Positions 16,555 to 25,418 are shown, numbered from the stretch's first letter. The stretch: 64,000 nt of DNA from Bradyrhizobium sp. WSM1417 (GCF_000515415.1 NZ_KI911783.1:1602392-1666391); one strand, 5' to 3'. Notes: a model not told the origin generated them from the sequence alone. Made by a program: numbers and translations.

Positions 16555-17418
16555 CTAGGCCAGTGCTTCGAACCTGAATGCGTCCCCGTCCCGCCTGATG
16601 TGCCCGGCCGAAAAATGCCCGCCGATCACCAGCGTCGGGGTGTCGGCAAACCGGCCGAACAATTCGCGCCGCGTCGCGGCAGATCGGCTCTGATCGGAAT
16701 CCGCGGTCGAGGACCAGCCGAGATGCGCCATCTGGCAGGGATGATGGGCGACGTCGCCCGTCAGCAGTCCCTGCTCGCCGTCCGACCGGATCAGGATGCT
16801 CATATGCCCGGGGCTGTGGCCGGGGGTCGGAATCATGCTGATCTCGTCGCTGAGCCGGTGGTCGCTCGGGATCAACTCGGCCCGGCCGGCATCGACGATC
16901 GGCTTCACGGAATCGCCAAACACGGCGTGCTTGTCCGGCTCGGTGGAATGGTCGCGCCAATGCTCATACTCGGTCTTGCCGAAGACATAGCGCGCGTTGG
17001 GGAAGGTCGGCACCCATTGGCCGTCGACCCATTTCGTGTTCCAGCCGACATGGTCGACGTGAAGATGCGTGCACAGCACGGTATCGATGCTGTCAGGGGG
17101 AAAGCCCGCCGCAATCATCGTCTTCAGGAACGGCGTGGTGCGATTGTTCCAGGTCGGGACGTTGCGGCCCTGCTTGTCATTGCCAAGCCCGGTATCGACC
17201 ACGATGCGGCGCGAAGGCGTCTCCACCACCAGCGAATGGATCGACATCTTCAGCCGGCCTTCTTCGGTGGCGAAATGCGGGATCAGCCAAGGCAGCTTCT
17301 GGATTTCTGCATTGCTCGCCAAGGGCAGAATGAAGCGGGTCGAGCCGACCGTCTCCAATTCCACGACTTTGGTGATGTTGACCCTGCCGACCTTCCACTG
17401 CATCCGGCGCATCCTCAT
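16555..17418 (-). CDS. MBL fold metallo-hydrolase (paralogue of 12683)
   Basis: 287 residues if started at 17418; ATGs at 17412 and 17403 are alternatives, and the last (MQWKVG) has GAGGA at a good distance. Zinc motifs are LCTHLHVDHVGWN (HxHxDH), IPTPGHSPGHMSI, LTGDVAHHP and VIGGHFSAGH. It shares the block WNTKWVDGQWVPTFPNARYVFGKTEYEHW with the MBL at 12683. The N-terminal half (TRFILPLASNAEIQKLPWLIPHF) differs. Substrate unknown; MBL enzymes of this group include lactonases and thioesterases. Downstream of it the FAH gene starts 129 bases away. Confidence 0.88.
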   Translation of the reverse strand: MRMRRMQWKVGRVNITKVVELETVGSTRFILPLASNAEIQKLPWLIPHFATEEGRLKMSIHSLVVETPSRRIVVDTGLGNDKQGRNVPTWNNRTTPFLKTMIAAGFPPDSIDTVLCTHLHVDHVGWNTKWVDGQWVPTFPNARYVFGKTEYEHWRDHSTEPDKHAVFGDSVKPIVDAGRAELIPSDHRLSDEISMIPTPGHSPGHMSILIRSDGEQGLLTGDVAHHPCQMAHLGWSSTADSDQSRSAATRRELFGRFADTPTLVIGGHFSAGHIRRDGDAFRFEALA

Positions 17419-17526
17419 GTTCTTGCTTTGGCGGGGAACATGCGCAGTTTCGCCGTCAGGCGCAATGGATCATCTGACGCGGTGCGGCGTTATCGCGGGA
17501 ACCCAGGGAAAGACAAAGGGCCAGCC

Positions 17527-18006
17527 ATGCCAGAGCTTGCGATTTCCGCGGAGAAGGTCGCCTTCATCATCGAAAAGGCGCGTGAATTCGACGTCAAGCA
17601 GGCGGATTCCGATCCGGATTCCGGCTCGAATGCGACGGATGACGATGCGGTCGACGTCCTCGAGGATGACGGCTCCGATCCGGTCGTCAACGAACTCGGA
17701 AGTTTCATCGTGGCCATGAACGAGGACGAGCAGATCGATCTCGTCGCGCTGACCTGGCTCGGCCGCGGCGACGGCACGATCGACGATTGGGACGATTTGC
17801 GCGCACGCGCGGTGGAGGCGCGCGCCGAGTATCGCAGTCCCCGGCGCGAGACGGCACACTATCTGCTCGGTGAGCCGATGCTGGGCGACCTGCTCGCCGA
17901 CGGGCTCGACGAATTCGGCGTCGACTGGACCGACGGAAACCCTGTCGCCGATTCATCCAGTCCGAGCCAGCGGGACGAAGACGAGCCCACCAAGCAACAG
18001 CGGTGA
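17527..18006 (+). CDS. DUF3775 domain-containing protein
   Basis: A 159-residue acidic protein, pI clearly low (about one residue in four is Asp or Glu). The ATG at 17527 (MPELAISAEKVAFIIEKARE) is chosen because the long in-frame extension to 16456 is unrelated noise. The domain pattern is FIIEKAREFDVKQADSDPDSGSN, ELGSFIVAMNEDEQIDLVALTWLGRGD, then YLLGEPMLGDLLADGL near the C-terminus. DUF3775 has no known function. The gene lies alone on the plus strand between minus-strand hydrolase genes. The C-terminal tail (DSSSPSQRDEDEPTKQQR) is disordered. Confidence 0.85.
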   Translation: MPELAISAEKVAFIIEKAREFDVKQADSDPDSGSNATDDDAVDVLEDDGSDPVVNELGSFIVAMNEDEQIDLVALTWLGRGDGTIDDWDDLRARAVEARAEYRSPRRETAHYLLGEPMLGDLLADGLDEFGVDWTDGNPVADSSSPSQRDEDEPTKQQR

Positions 18007-18018
18007 TCCTGGCCGATA

Positions 18019-19008
18019 TCAGCGCGCGCAGTCAACGACCACGGTGCCGAGCTTGTCGCCTCTCTCGACCGCGACATGGGCCTGCGCCGTCTCCGACAGC
18101 GCAAACTGCGCCGCGACATTGTGGATTCGCGGCCCCGCTGCCAGCCATTTCGAGATGTCGGCCTGCGCCGCCGCCAGCAGCGCCGGAGGCAGCGCGAACA
18201 AGACGAGCGAGCGGAGCGTGATGCACTTTTCCATCAGCTCGCGCATTGGCACGGTCGGCGTCCGGTTGCCGTTCGTGGCGTAGACCGCGATGGTCGAATT
18301 CATGGCCATCAACTTCAGGGTCGTCGCAATGTTGCCGCCGAAATCGACATCGACCATGTGGTCGACCCCGCGTCCGCCGGTGAAGGCCATAACCTTGGCA
18401 ACGACATCTTCGTCCCTGTAATTGACCACGAGATCGGCACCAGCTTGTCGCGCCTGCTCGCCTTTCATCGCCGAGCTGACGGTCGCGATCACCTGTGCGC
18501 CGCCCCATTTCGCGAGCTGCACGGCGTAATGCCCGACTGCACCCGCGCCGCCGGTGACCAGCACCGACTTGCCGACGACCGGTCCGTCCGCGAACAGCGA
18601 GCACCACGCCGTCATGGCGGGAATGCCCAGCGTCGCGCCTTCCGCAAAAGAGAGATTGTCCGGCAGCGGCGTCACCAGATGCTCGGCGAGCGCGATATGT
18701 TCGGCCGCGGTGCCAAAGGCGCGGCCGTTGCGCTGGCCGTTGAACAGCCAGACCCTGTCGCCGATCTTGAACCGCGTCGCGCCATCGCCGGTCTGGTCGA
18801 TCAACCCCGCGCCATCGCTGTTCGGAATGACGCGCGAAAATTCCTTGGCGCCATAGCTGCCCCCGCGCCGGCCGACATCGGCCGGATTGACGCCGGAGGC
18901 TTCCAGGCGAACACGAACTTCGCCTGGGCCTGCGACCGGCGTCGTCATCTCACCATAGGTGAGGACGTCCGCCGCCGGTCCTGTCTCCTCGTACCAGACC
19001 GCCCTCAC
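18019..19008 (-). CDS. NADPH:quinone reductase / zinc-free alcohol dehydrogenase family protein
   Basis: A 329-residue MDR-superfamily enzyme from a GTG at 19008 (VRAVWYEETGPA). The GTG overlaps the SDR stop (GTGA), a four-base coupling. GroES-like N-terminal fold: RVRLEASGVNPADVGRRGG. NAD(P)-binding Rossmann turn SVLVTGGAGAVGHYAVQLAKWGGA around residue 140. The zinc-ligand residues of alcohol dehydrogenases are absent, as in quinone reductases. It reduces quinones or acts on enals using NADPH. It is co-transcribed with the SDR gene at 19005, implying a shared pathway. Confidence 0.9.
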   Translation of the reverse strand: MRAVWYEETGPAADVLTYGEMTTPVAGPGEVRVRLEASGVNPADVGRRGGSYGAKEFSRVIPNSDGAGLIDQTGDGATRFKIGDRVWLFNGQRNGRAFGTAAEHIALAEHLVTPLPDNLSFAEGATLGIPAMTAWCSLFADGPVVGKSVLVTGGAGAVGHYAVQLAKWGGAQVIATVSSAMKGEQARQAGADLVVNYRDEDVVAKVMAFTGGRGVDHMVDVDFGGNIATTLKLMAMNSTIAVYATNGNRTPTVPMRELMEKCITLRSLVLFALPPALLAAAQADISKWLAAGPRIHNVAAQFALSETAQAHVAVERGDKLGTVVVDCAR

Positions 19009-19787
19009 AGCGTTCCCGGGAAGGCACCGCCATCGAGCAGAAGGTTCTGACCGGTGATGAAGCCAGCTCTGCTGCCGCACAGGAAGGCGCAGGCGTAGCC
19101 GAACTCGTCGGGGTCGCCGAAGCGGCCCGCGGGATTGAGCTTGGCGCGCTCGGCCAGAACCTGGTCCGGCGTGATGCCGCGCTTCTCGGATTCCCCCTTC
19201 GCGGTGCTGCGCAGTCGGTCGGTCTCGAACGGGCCCGGCAGCAGGCCGTTGATGGTGACGTTGTTGATCACGGTCTTGCGCGACAGGCCGGCGATGAAGC
19301 CGGTGAGGCCGGCGCGCGCGCCGTTGGAGAGACCGAGGATGTCGATCGGCGCCTTCACCGCGGCCGAGGTGATGTTGACGATGCGGCCGAACTTGCGCGC
19401 CATCATGCCGTCCACGGTCGATTTGATCAGCTCGATCGGGGTCAGCATGTTGGCGTCGATCGCCTTGATCCAGTCGTCGCGGGTCCAGTTGCGGAAATCG
19501 CCGGGCGGAGGTCCGCCGGCATTGTTGATCAGGATATCGGGCTCGGGGCAGGCCTTCAGCACCGCCTCGCGGCCCGCCGGCGTCGTGATGTCGCCGACGA
19601 TCGCGGTGACGGTCACATCAGGATAGGCCTTGCGGATGTCGTCGGCCGTCTTCTTCAGGGCCTCGGCGCCGCGCGCGGTCAGCGTGACGTGAACGCCGGC
19701 CTCGGCCAGCGAGATGGCGCAGGCGCGTCCGAGGCCTTTGCTGGATGCGCAGACGATGGCGCGGCGACCTTTGATCCCAAGATCCAC
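19005..19787 (-). CDS. SDR family oxidoreductase lacking the YxxxK motif
   Basis: A 260-residue Rossmann protein. The cofactor turn is CASSKGLGRACA and the NNAGG loop is present. The Ser region is IVNITSAAVKAPIDILGLSNGARAGLTGF: the position of Tyr is Leu and that of Lys is Ala, so L-S-N-G-A replaces YxxxK. The C-terminal GQNLLLDGG is canonical. A recognised SDR subgroup carries LSNxAR at this position. Chemistry may differ or rest on other residues, and the gene may encode a binding or non-redox protein. It is upstream of, and overlaps by four bases, the quinone reductase gene. Confidence 0.9.
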   Translation of the reverse strand: MDLGIKGRRAIVCASSKGLGRACAISLAEAGVHVTLTARGAEALKKTADDIRKAYPDVTVTAIVGDITTPAGREAVLKACPEPDILINNAGGPPPGDFRNWTRDDWIKAIDANMLTPIELIKSTVDGMMARKFGRIVNITSAAVKAPIDILGLSNGARAGLTGFIAGLSRKTVINNVTINGLLPGPFETDRLRSTAKGESEKRGITPDQVLAERAKLNPAGRFGDPDEFGYACAFLCGSRAGFITGQNLLLDGGAFPGTL

Positions 19788-19916
19788 TGTTTCACTCCCG
19801 TAATGTCATGCAGGTTTTTAAGAAGCCGCTAGTCTAGCCAACCTTGGCGCCGCTGATAAGGGATTGGCTCGCATCAAAATGCATGCGCGCTTGCCCGGCG
19901 ATGCAAATGCGCCTCA

Positions 19917-20429
19917 TCAGATGCGCCGCTCCTGCTTGAGGCGGTCGATCGCGGAGGCCGCCTCCGGCGGCAGCGACTTGAAGCCCATCCGGCCGGCCGT
20001 CGAGAACAGCGGCCGCAGATGCGAGCCGGCGAGGAACGGCGGCTGGCGGTTGGCCGGCACGATCTGGTCGAACACCAGCACCAGCGTCGTGGCGACGAGG
20101 CCGACCCTGATGGCGCCGAGCGCTGCGCCGCCGAGCCGGTCGCCGATGCCGGCCTGCCGTATCGTGTCGCTCAGCGCCAACCGGCCGAGATATCCAAACA
20201 GCATGCCGACCACCACGAAGATGCCGAAGAACCAGATCCAGTTCTGCAGCAGCGGCGCGTTCGGATTGCTCGCGACCTGCGGGACGATCAGCGGCATCAG
20301 CGCGACGGCGATGGGGGCGGCGAGGAGATAGGCCAGGATCGTCATGGCGCTGCCGAGCAGGCCGGTCCTGAAACCGAAACCGATCGCGATGGCGAACGCC
20401 GCATAGACGGCGAGATCGAAACTGTTCAT
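19917..20429 (-). CDS. CvpA family membrane protein
   Basis: A 170-residue protein with about four hydrophobic helices: DLAVYAAFAIAIGFGFRTGLL, LAYLLAAPIAVALMPLIV, IWFFGIFVVVGMLFGYLG and LGAIRVGLVATTLVLVF. The middle loop DRLGGAALGAIRVG matches the CvpA signature (D-R-x-x-G-x-x-x-G). E. coli CvpA is needed for colicin V production and bile resistance; its exact role is unclear. It is divergent from the SDR at 20558. The polar C-terminal tail (EAASAIDRLKQERRI) is cytoplasmic. Confidence 0.85.
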   Translation of the reverse strand: MNSFDLAVYAAFAIAIGFGFRTGLLGSAMTILAYLLAAPIAVALMPLIVPQVASNPNAPLLQNWIWFFGIFVVVGMLFGYLGRLALSDTIRQAGIGDRLGGAALGAIRVGLVATTLVLVFDQIVPANRQPPFLAGSHLRPLFSTAGRMGFKSLPPEAASAIDRLKQERRI

Positions 20430-20557
20430 GCGTGGGAGCCTGCCATGGAACGAGTGAACGCAGAACCGATCATTCCGGTTTCAGATCGTTAAAATCGTCT
20501 GTATTGATGGCCGCAAAGCTGAAGGATCGCCCGCAGGAAAGCGTCAAGGAAAGCGTC

Positions 20558-21319
20558 ATGTCAGACCTGTTCGACGTCAGTCAGGAAACCGTCCTCGTCA
20601 CCGGTGCAAGTCAGGGGCTGGGGCGGCAATTTGCCCGGGTGTTGGCGGCGCATGGCGCGGCCGTCGGGCTCGCGGCGCGGCAGACCGACAAGCTGAAGAG
20701 CCTGGAAGACGAGATCCGCGGCAAAGGCGGCCGTGCCGCCGCCGTCGCACTCGATGTCACCGACACCGCATCGATCGCCAGGGCGATCGATGCCGCGGAG
20801 GCCGCGCTCGGCCCGGTCACGGTGCTGATCAACAATGCCGGCATCGCGATCGAAAAGCTCGCGACCGAGCAGACCGAGGCCGATTGGGACGCGGTGATCG
20901 GCGCCAATCTCAAGGGCGCCTATTTCCTCGCGACCGAGATCGCGCGCCGCATGATCGCGCGCAAGCAGGAAGGCAACATCGTCAACATCGCCTCCGTGCT
21001 CGGCACCGGCGTGCTGAAGGCGTTGTCGCCCTACGCGATCTCCAAGGCCGGCATCATCCAGGCGACCAAAGCGATGGCGCTGGAGCTTGCGGGGCAGAAT
21101 ATCCGTGTCAACGCGCTGGCGCCCGGCTACATCGACACCGAGATGAACCACGCGTTCTGGTCGACGCCATCAGGCGAGCGCCTGACCAAGCGCATCCCGC
21201 AACGCCGCATCGGCGCCGAGTCCGATCTCGACGGCGCGATCCTGCTGCTGGCCTCGAAGGCCTCGCGGTACATGACGGGCAGCGTGGTGACGGTGGACGG
21301 CGGGTTCTTGTTGAATTGA
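20558..21319 (+). CDS. SDR family oxidoreductase (3-oxoacyl-ACP-reductase-like)
   Basis: A 253-residue short-chain dehydrogenase from the ATG at 20558 (MSDLFDVSQ), with AAGGA at a good distance; ATG 20506 is a weaker alternative. All standard motifs are intact: VTGASQGLGRQFA, NNAGIA, the catalytic Ser in IVNIASVLGT, Y-A-I-S-K (YxxxK) and VTVDGGFLLN at the end. The enzyme probably reduces or oxidises a hydroxyl/keto pair with NAD(P)H. It is the only fully canonical SDR in this half of the window. It is followed by a family D repeat and convergent with the GMC oxidoreductase. Confidence 0.92.
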   Translation: MSDLFDVSQETVLVTGASQGLGRQFARVLAAHGAAVGLAARQTDKLKSLEDEIRGKGGRAAAVALDVTDTASIARAIDAAEAALGPVTVLINNAGIAIEKLATEQTEADWDAVIGANLKGAYFLATEIARRMIARKQEGNIVNIASVLGTGVLKALSPYAISKAGIIQATKAMALELAGQNIRVNALAPGYIDTEMNHAFWSTPSGERLTKRIPQRRIGAESDLDGAILLLASKASRYMTGSVVTVDGGFLLN

Positions 21320-21327
21320 TTTTTCTT

Positions 21328-21470
21328 CACCTCGCCCCGCTTGCGGGGAGAGGTCGCGTCGCATCGAAGATGCGATGCGGGTGAGGGGGAGTCTCGGCAT
21401 ATTCGACTGCTTCCGTCCTCGCGGAGGCTCCCCCTCACCCCAACCCTCTCCCCGCAAGCGGGGAGAGGGA
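21328..21470. repeat. Dispersed palindromic repeat, family D, copy 1
   Basis: CACCTCGCCCCGCTTGCGGGGAGAGGT near the left end mirrors ACCCTCTCCCCGCAAGCGGGGAGAGG at the right, each containing its own hairpin. Between them are GGGTGAGGGGGAG and CTCCCCCTCACCC as a second pair of arms. Copies recur at 50842 and 59375. Confidence 0.85.
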
Positions 21471-21476
21471 GAAGAG

Positions 21477-23069
21477 CTACCGCATCTCGCCCCGGATCAT
21501 ATCCGCTGCCTTCTCCCCGATCATGATGGTCGGTGCATTGGTGTTGCCCCCGATCAGCGTCGGCATGATCGAGGCGTCGACGACGCGCAGGCCTTCCATG
21601 CCGTGCACCTTCAGCGCCGGATCGACCACGGCCATCGCGTCCGTGCCCATCTTGCAGGTGCCGACGGGGTGATAGACGGTGTCGACACGCGCGCGCAGGA
21701 TGGCGCGGATGTCGTCGTCCGTTCTCACGTCGGACGTGAACATGTCCTTCTTCTGCAACGCGCGCATCGCGGGCGTCTCCATCAGCCGTCGCGTGGTCTT
21801 GAAGCCCGCGACCATCGTCTCGAGATCCTCCGCCTCGCCCAGAAAATTCGGATCGATCATCGGCGCTGCCAGCGGATCGGCGCTTTTCAGCCAGACGCTG
21901 CCACGGCTCTTCGGCCGCAACAGGCAGACATGGCACGAGAAGCCCGCCTCCTTGTGCTTCTTGCGGCCGTGATCGTCGAGCATCGCGATGATGAAGTGCA
22001 GCTGGATGTCGGGCACATCGAGGTCGGCTCGGGTCTTCAGGAAGCCGCCACACTCGGCGAAATTGGTGGTCATCAGTCCGCGCCGGTCCCGGCGATATCG
22101 CTGGATGGCGCGGAGCAGGGATGGCAGCCGGCCGAGCGATGAGTGGACGAAGTGCGGGTAGTCGGAGGCGTAGACGAACACGAAATCCGGATGATCCTGC
22201 AGATTGCGTCCGACGCCCGGCAAATGACGCACGACGCCGATACCGTGCGCGGCAATCGCCTCGCCGTCGCCTATGCCCGACAGCATCAGCAATTGCGGTG
22301 ACTGGAAGGCGCCGGCGGCGAGGATCACCTCGCGGCGGGCGCGCAGCCGCTTTGTCTGCTTGCCCTGGACATATTCGATGCCGACCGCGCGCCCGCCTTC
22401 GAACAGGATGCGCGTGGCATGCGCCTGCGTCTCGACACGCAGATTGGCGCGCTTGCCCATGTGCGGATTCACATAGGCGCGCGCCGCGCTCCAGCGCTCG
22501 CCATTGTGCTGCGTCACCTGATAGCTGCCGAGCCCTTCGTGGTCGTCTCCATTGAAGTCCTCGCGGATGCGGAACTGCGCCTCGCGGGCGGCCTGATGGA
22601 AGACGTCGTGGATCGGATTGTCCGCGCGCAGCCGGTTGACATGCAGCGGGCCGCCCTTGCCATGATACGCGCCGTCGAAATCGGCGTTGTTCTCCGAGCG
22701 CTTGAAATAGGGCAGCACGTCCGCATACGACCAGCCGGCATTGCCGAGCGAGGCCCAGTGGTCGTAGTCCCATTTGTTGCCGCGAATGTAGACCATGGCA
22801 TTGATCGCCGAGGAGCCACCGAGCCCCTTGCCACGCGGTTGATAGCCGATACGGCCGTTCAATCCCTTCTGCGGCACGGTATCGAAGCCCCAGTTCGCGA
22901 CCTTGTATGGCAAAGCGAGTCCGAACGGCGTGGTGATCCGCCAATTGTCGTTCCGTCCGCCGGCATCGAGCAGCGCCACGGATGTCCCCGCATCCTCCGA
23001 CAGCCGCCCCGCCACCGCGCAGCCGCCGGAGCCCGCGCCCACGACGACGAAATCGAATGTGTCCGTCAC
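21477..23069 (-). CDS. GMC family oxidoreductase (choline dehydrogenase-like)
   Basis: A 530-residue FAD enzyme. The N-terminal dinucleotide fold FDFVVVGAGSGGCAVAGRLSE is followed by GMC motif 1 (GKGLGGSSAINAMVYIRG, near residue 80) and motif 2 (ILAAGAFQSPQLLMLSGIG). The catalytic His is in DTVYHPVGTCKMG near the C-terminus with the conserved Asn in LIGGNTNAPTIMIGEKAAD. It oxidises primary alcohols, for example choline, polyethylene glycol or aromatic alcohols. Next upstream lies a coniferyl aldehyde dehydrogenase gene on the same strand, so an alcohol-to-acid oxidation pair for lignin-derived alcohols is plausible. Confidence 0.93.
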   Translation of the reverse strand: MTDTFDFVVVGAGSGGCAVAGRLSEDAGTSVALLDAGGRNDNWRITTPFGLALPYKVANWGFDTVPQKGLNGRIGYQPRGKGLGGSSAINAMVYIRGNKWDYDHWASLGNAGWSYADVLPYFKRSENNADFDGAYHGKGGPLHVNRLRADNPIHDVFHQAAREAQFRIREDFNGDDHEGLGSYQVTQHNGERWSAARAYVNPHMGKRANLRVETQAHATRILFEGGRAVGIEYVQGKQTKRLRARREVILAAGAFQSPQLLMLSGIGDGEAIAAHGIGVVRHLPGVGRNLQDHPDFVFVYASDYPHFVHSSLGRLPSLLRAIQRYRRDRRGLMTTNFAECGGFLKTRADLDVPDIQLHFIIAMLDDHGRKKHKEAGFSCHVCLLRPKSRGSVWLKSADPLAAPMIDPNFLGEAEDLETMVAGFKTTRRLMETPAMRALQKKDMFTSDVRTDDDIRAILRARVDTVYHPVGTCKMGTDAMAVVDPALKVHGMEGLRVVDASIMPTLIGGNTNAPTIMIGEKAADMIRGEMR

Positions 23070-23097
23070 TGATGTTCCCCCCTTGCATTCTTCTTCT

Positions 23098-23177
23098 CGT
23101 CATTGCGAGCGCAGCGAAGCAATCCAGACTGTCACCGCGGAGGGATTCTGGATTGCTTCGCTGCGCTCGCAATGACG
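23098..23177. repeat. Dispersed palindromic repeat, family A, copy 2
   Basis: An 80-base inverted repeat with CGTCATTGCGAGCGCAGCG on the left and the complementary GCTGCGCTCGCAATGACG on the right. The inner AGCAATCCAG and CTGGATTGCTT flank a 20-base centre. It lies between the GMC oxidoreductase and aldehyde dehydrogenase genes, 11 bases from the end of the latter, where it might stop or stabilise transcripts. Confidence 0.9.
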
Positions 23178-23188
23178 GGTGTTGAAAC

Positions 23189-24658
23189 CTACGACATGAA
23201 CCGCATCATCTTCTCCAGGCGCGCGATCTTGCCGCCGTAGGGCGGATAGAGGTCGGCGAGGCGGTTGAATTTCGAACGATAGAACACCGGCTTCAGCTTG
23301 CTGAACGTGCGAAAGCCCCATTCGCCGTGATAGGTGCCGGTGCCGGATGCGCCGACGCCGCCCATCGGCTGGTTGATTTGCGCGAAGTGGAACAGACAGT
23401 CGTTGATGGTGACGCCGCCGGAGATTGTGCGCGCCAGCACCTCGTCGCGCGCAATGCGGTCCTTACCGAACCAGTACAGCGCCAGCGGCCGGTCGCGGGC
23501 GTTGACGAAGGCGATGGCGTCGGCCGGTTCGCGATAGCCGAGCACCGGCAGCACCGGTCCGAAAATCTCCTCCTGCATCACCGTCATCGCCTCGGTCGCG
23601 CCCACGATCAGCGTCGGCGGGAATTTGCGGTGCGCCTTCCAGTTCGGATCGTCCGCCTTCGCCGGCTGCAGGATCTTGGCGCCGTGACGTGCCGCATCCG
23701 CGACGAGATTTTCCAGCCGCGCATAATGCCGGTCGGAGATCACGGAGGTGTAGTCCTTGTTGGCGGGATCGGTGCCGAACATGCGCCGCATCTGCGCGCG
23801 CACTTTTTCGGCGAAGGCCTGCAACGCGCGCTCGGGCACCAGCACATAATCGGGCGCGATGCAGGTCTGCCCGGCATTGAGCAGCTTGCCGTAGGCGATG
23901 CGTTCGGCGGCCTCTTCGAGGTCGGCCGAGGCGTCGATGATAACAGGCGACTTGCCGCCGAGCTCGAGCGTGACCGGCGTCAGATTACGCCCCGCGGCCT
24001 CCGCCACCAGCCGCCCCACCCGGGTCGAGCCGGTGAACACCAGATGATCGAACGGCAGCGATGCGAAGGCCTTCGCGACCTCATCCTCGATGCCGGTGAC
24101 GAGCACTTCCGCAGCGTCGAACCGCGCGGCGACCGTCTCCTTCAGCAGCGCTGAGAAATGGGCGACGTGTTCGCTCGGCTTGATGATGACACGGTTGCCG
24201 GCCGCGAGCGCACCGATCGCGGGCGCGAGCGTCAGCTGCAGCGGATAATTCCAGGGCGCGATGATGCCGACGACGCCGAGCGGCTGAGGCATCAGCCGGT
24301 TGCGCGCGGGCAGGAATTGCAGCGCCGTCGAAACGCGCTGCGGCGCCATCCAGCTCTTGAGGTGTTTCGTGGCATGACGGATCTCGGAGAACACCATCAT
24401 GGTCTCGGCGACATTGGTCTCGACCGCGCAGCGGTGGCCGAAATCGGCCGAGATCGCCTGCCCGAAGCGCACCTCGTTGTCGGCGACGACGGCGCGCAGC
24501 CGCGCCAGCCGGTCGAGCCGCTCGGCAAGGCCAGGCGCCGGCTCGGCCCGCGACCGCGCGATCATGGCATGGAAGGCGTCTTCGAGGGCCCGAAGCGGGG
24601 CGCTCGGCGGGGGGCGGTCCGAGGGGCCGTCCAAGGGACGTTCCAAGGCGTGGTCCAT
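23189..24658 (-). CDS. Coniferyl aldehyde dehydrogenase-like aldehyde dehydrogenase
   Basis: 489 residues from the ATG at 24658, preceded by GGGGAG; the longer frame to 24928 has no support. Class 3-like ALDH with a C-terminal hydrophobic/basic tail (KKPVFYRSKFNRLADLYPPYGGKIARLEKMMRFM). Catalytic residues: Glu in VTLELGGKSPVI and Cys in LLNAGQTCIAPDYVL; FTGSTRVGRLV binds the cofactor. Close to Pseudomonas CalB, which oxidises coniferyl aldehyde to ferulate with NAD(P)+. A role feeding ferulate into the hydroxycinnamate cluster at 51-56 kb is inferred from family, not proven. GMC oxidoreductase gene follows downstream. Confidence 0.88.
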   Translation of the reverse strand: MDHALERPLDGPSDRPPPSAPLRALEDAFHAMIARSRAEPAPGLAERLDRLARLRAVVADNEVRFGQAISADFGHRCAVETNVAETMMVFSEIRHATKHLKSWMAPQRVSTALQFLPARNRLMPQPLGVVGIIAPWNYPLQLTLAPAIGALAAGNRVIIKPSEHVAHFSALLKETVAARFDAAEVLVTGIEDEVAKAFASLPFDHLVFTGSTRVGRLVAEAAGRNLTPVTLELGGKSPVIIDASADLEEAAERIAYGKLLNAGQTCIAPDYVLVPERALQAFAEKVRAQMRRMFGTDPANKDYTSVISDRHYARLENLVADAARHGAKILQPAKADDPNWKAHRKFPPTLIVGATEAMTVMQEEIFGPVLPVLGYREPADAIAFVNARDRPLALYWFGKDRIARDEVLARTISGGVTINDCLFHFAQINQPMGGVGASGTGTYHGEWGFRTFSKLKPVFYRSKFNRLADLYPPYGGKIARLEKMMRFMS

Positions 24659-24970
24659 GGCGTTCTCCCCTTTGAAGTGGCGTTTCCGCCTGGTTTTGTG
24701 GCCGCAAGCTGGCCCCTTGTGGAACTTCTGGCAAGGGCGGGCCAAACAGGCCGCAAATTCGTCCACCGCGCCGTCATAAAGTCGAAAAAAACGTCCCCGC
24801 AGCCCTTTCCAAAGGCAGCCCGGGTTGGTACATACCGCCCGCACCCAACGGGCATTGCCCGGGGTTGCCTTCCAAGGAAGCCTTCGGGACGGACGAAGCA
24901 AGCCACGCGAACAGCGCCGGCCCTTCATTCACCGTCCCCGGCACTTTCACGAAGGCAAAGCAACGGTTAA
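24659..24970. other. 312-base region upstream of the aldehyde dehydrogenase and tRNA genes
   Basis: No convincing gene. It should hold the promoter of the minus-strand aldehyde dehydrogenase and the promoter of the tRNA. Short open frames here have no ribosome site and overlap the tRNA, so they are not annotated. No clear -35/-10 pair could be fixed by eye. Confidence 0.5.
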
Positions 24971-25047
<77 letters not shown>

Positions 25048-25074
25048 AGTTCGGACCTTACCGGTCCCGATCCG

Positions 25075-25108
25075 AAAATGGCCCGCATCGCGCGGGCCAT
25101 TTTTGTTT
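25075..25108 (+). terminator. Intrinsic terminator of the tRNA-fMet gene
   Basis: AAAATGGCCCGC (25075-25086) pairs with GCGGGCCATTTT (25093-25104) around a six-base loop and is followed by TTGTTTTG. It is 27 bases past the tRNA end. Confidence 0.9.
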
Positions 25109-25386
25109 TGGGGGAGCCGTGCGTGAGTGTCACGGGCTCCGACGAATCCCTCGCGGCTGCCTCAGGTGGGTGAGCGTTGCGCCGACAGCGCCGAACTCGG
25201 ACGTGGCAGCCATTGCGATTTCGACAACCGCTATCGAGCGCACTGTCCCCGTAGTCGCCGGCAGGCGAGCGTCGTTTCGCTGGCACTGCCGAGGAAATCA
25301 TGCCGCGCCTTGCTCGACGTCGCGCCGAGCATCTGTTGGTGGGGAGGCGTGGTCTCGTGATTCAGCGTCCTTCGAAAGCACGCACG
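25109..25386. other. Apparently non-coding stretch after the tRNA
   Basis: About 280 bases without a supported gene; open frames on both strands lack start sites or plausible composition. No repeat of the tRNA 3' end was seen here, so an integration scar is not demonstrated. It separates the tRNA terminator from the terminator of the next minus-strand gene. Confidence 0.45.
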
Positions 25387-25418
25387 AAAAAAGGCGGGCC
25401 GGCAAAGTGCCGGCCCGC
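25387..25418 (-). terminator. Intrinsic terminator of the 25452 gene
   Basis: GCGGGCCGGC (25394-25403) and GCCGGCCCGC (25409-25418) form a 10-bp stem with loop AAAGT. The A run at 25387-25392 gives a U tract on the minus strand. It is 33 bases after the stop of the hypothetical gene. Confidence 0.92.

Noticed and set aside
16456..17526. N-terminal extension of the DUF3775 gene
   Set aside because: Lies opposite the MBL gene at 16555 and lacks a plausible protein character; the DUF3775 domain begins at the ATG at 17527.
21127..23172. 681-residue minus-strand frame over the GMC oxidoreductase
   Set aside because: Different frame from the GMC protein with full FAD and His motifs; passes through two repeats.
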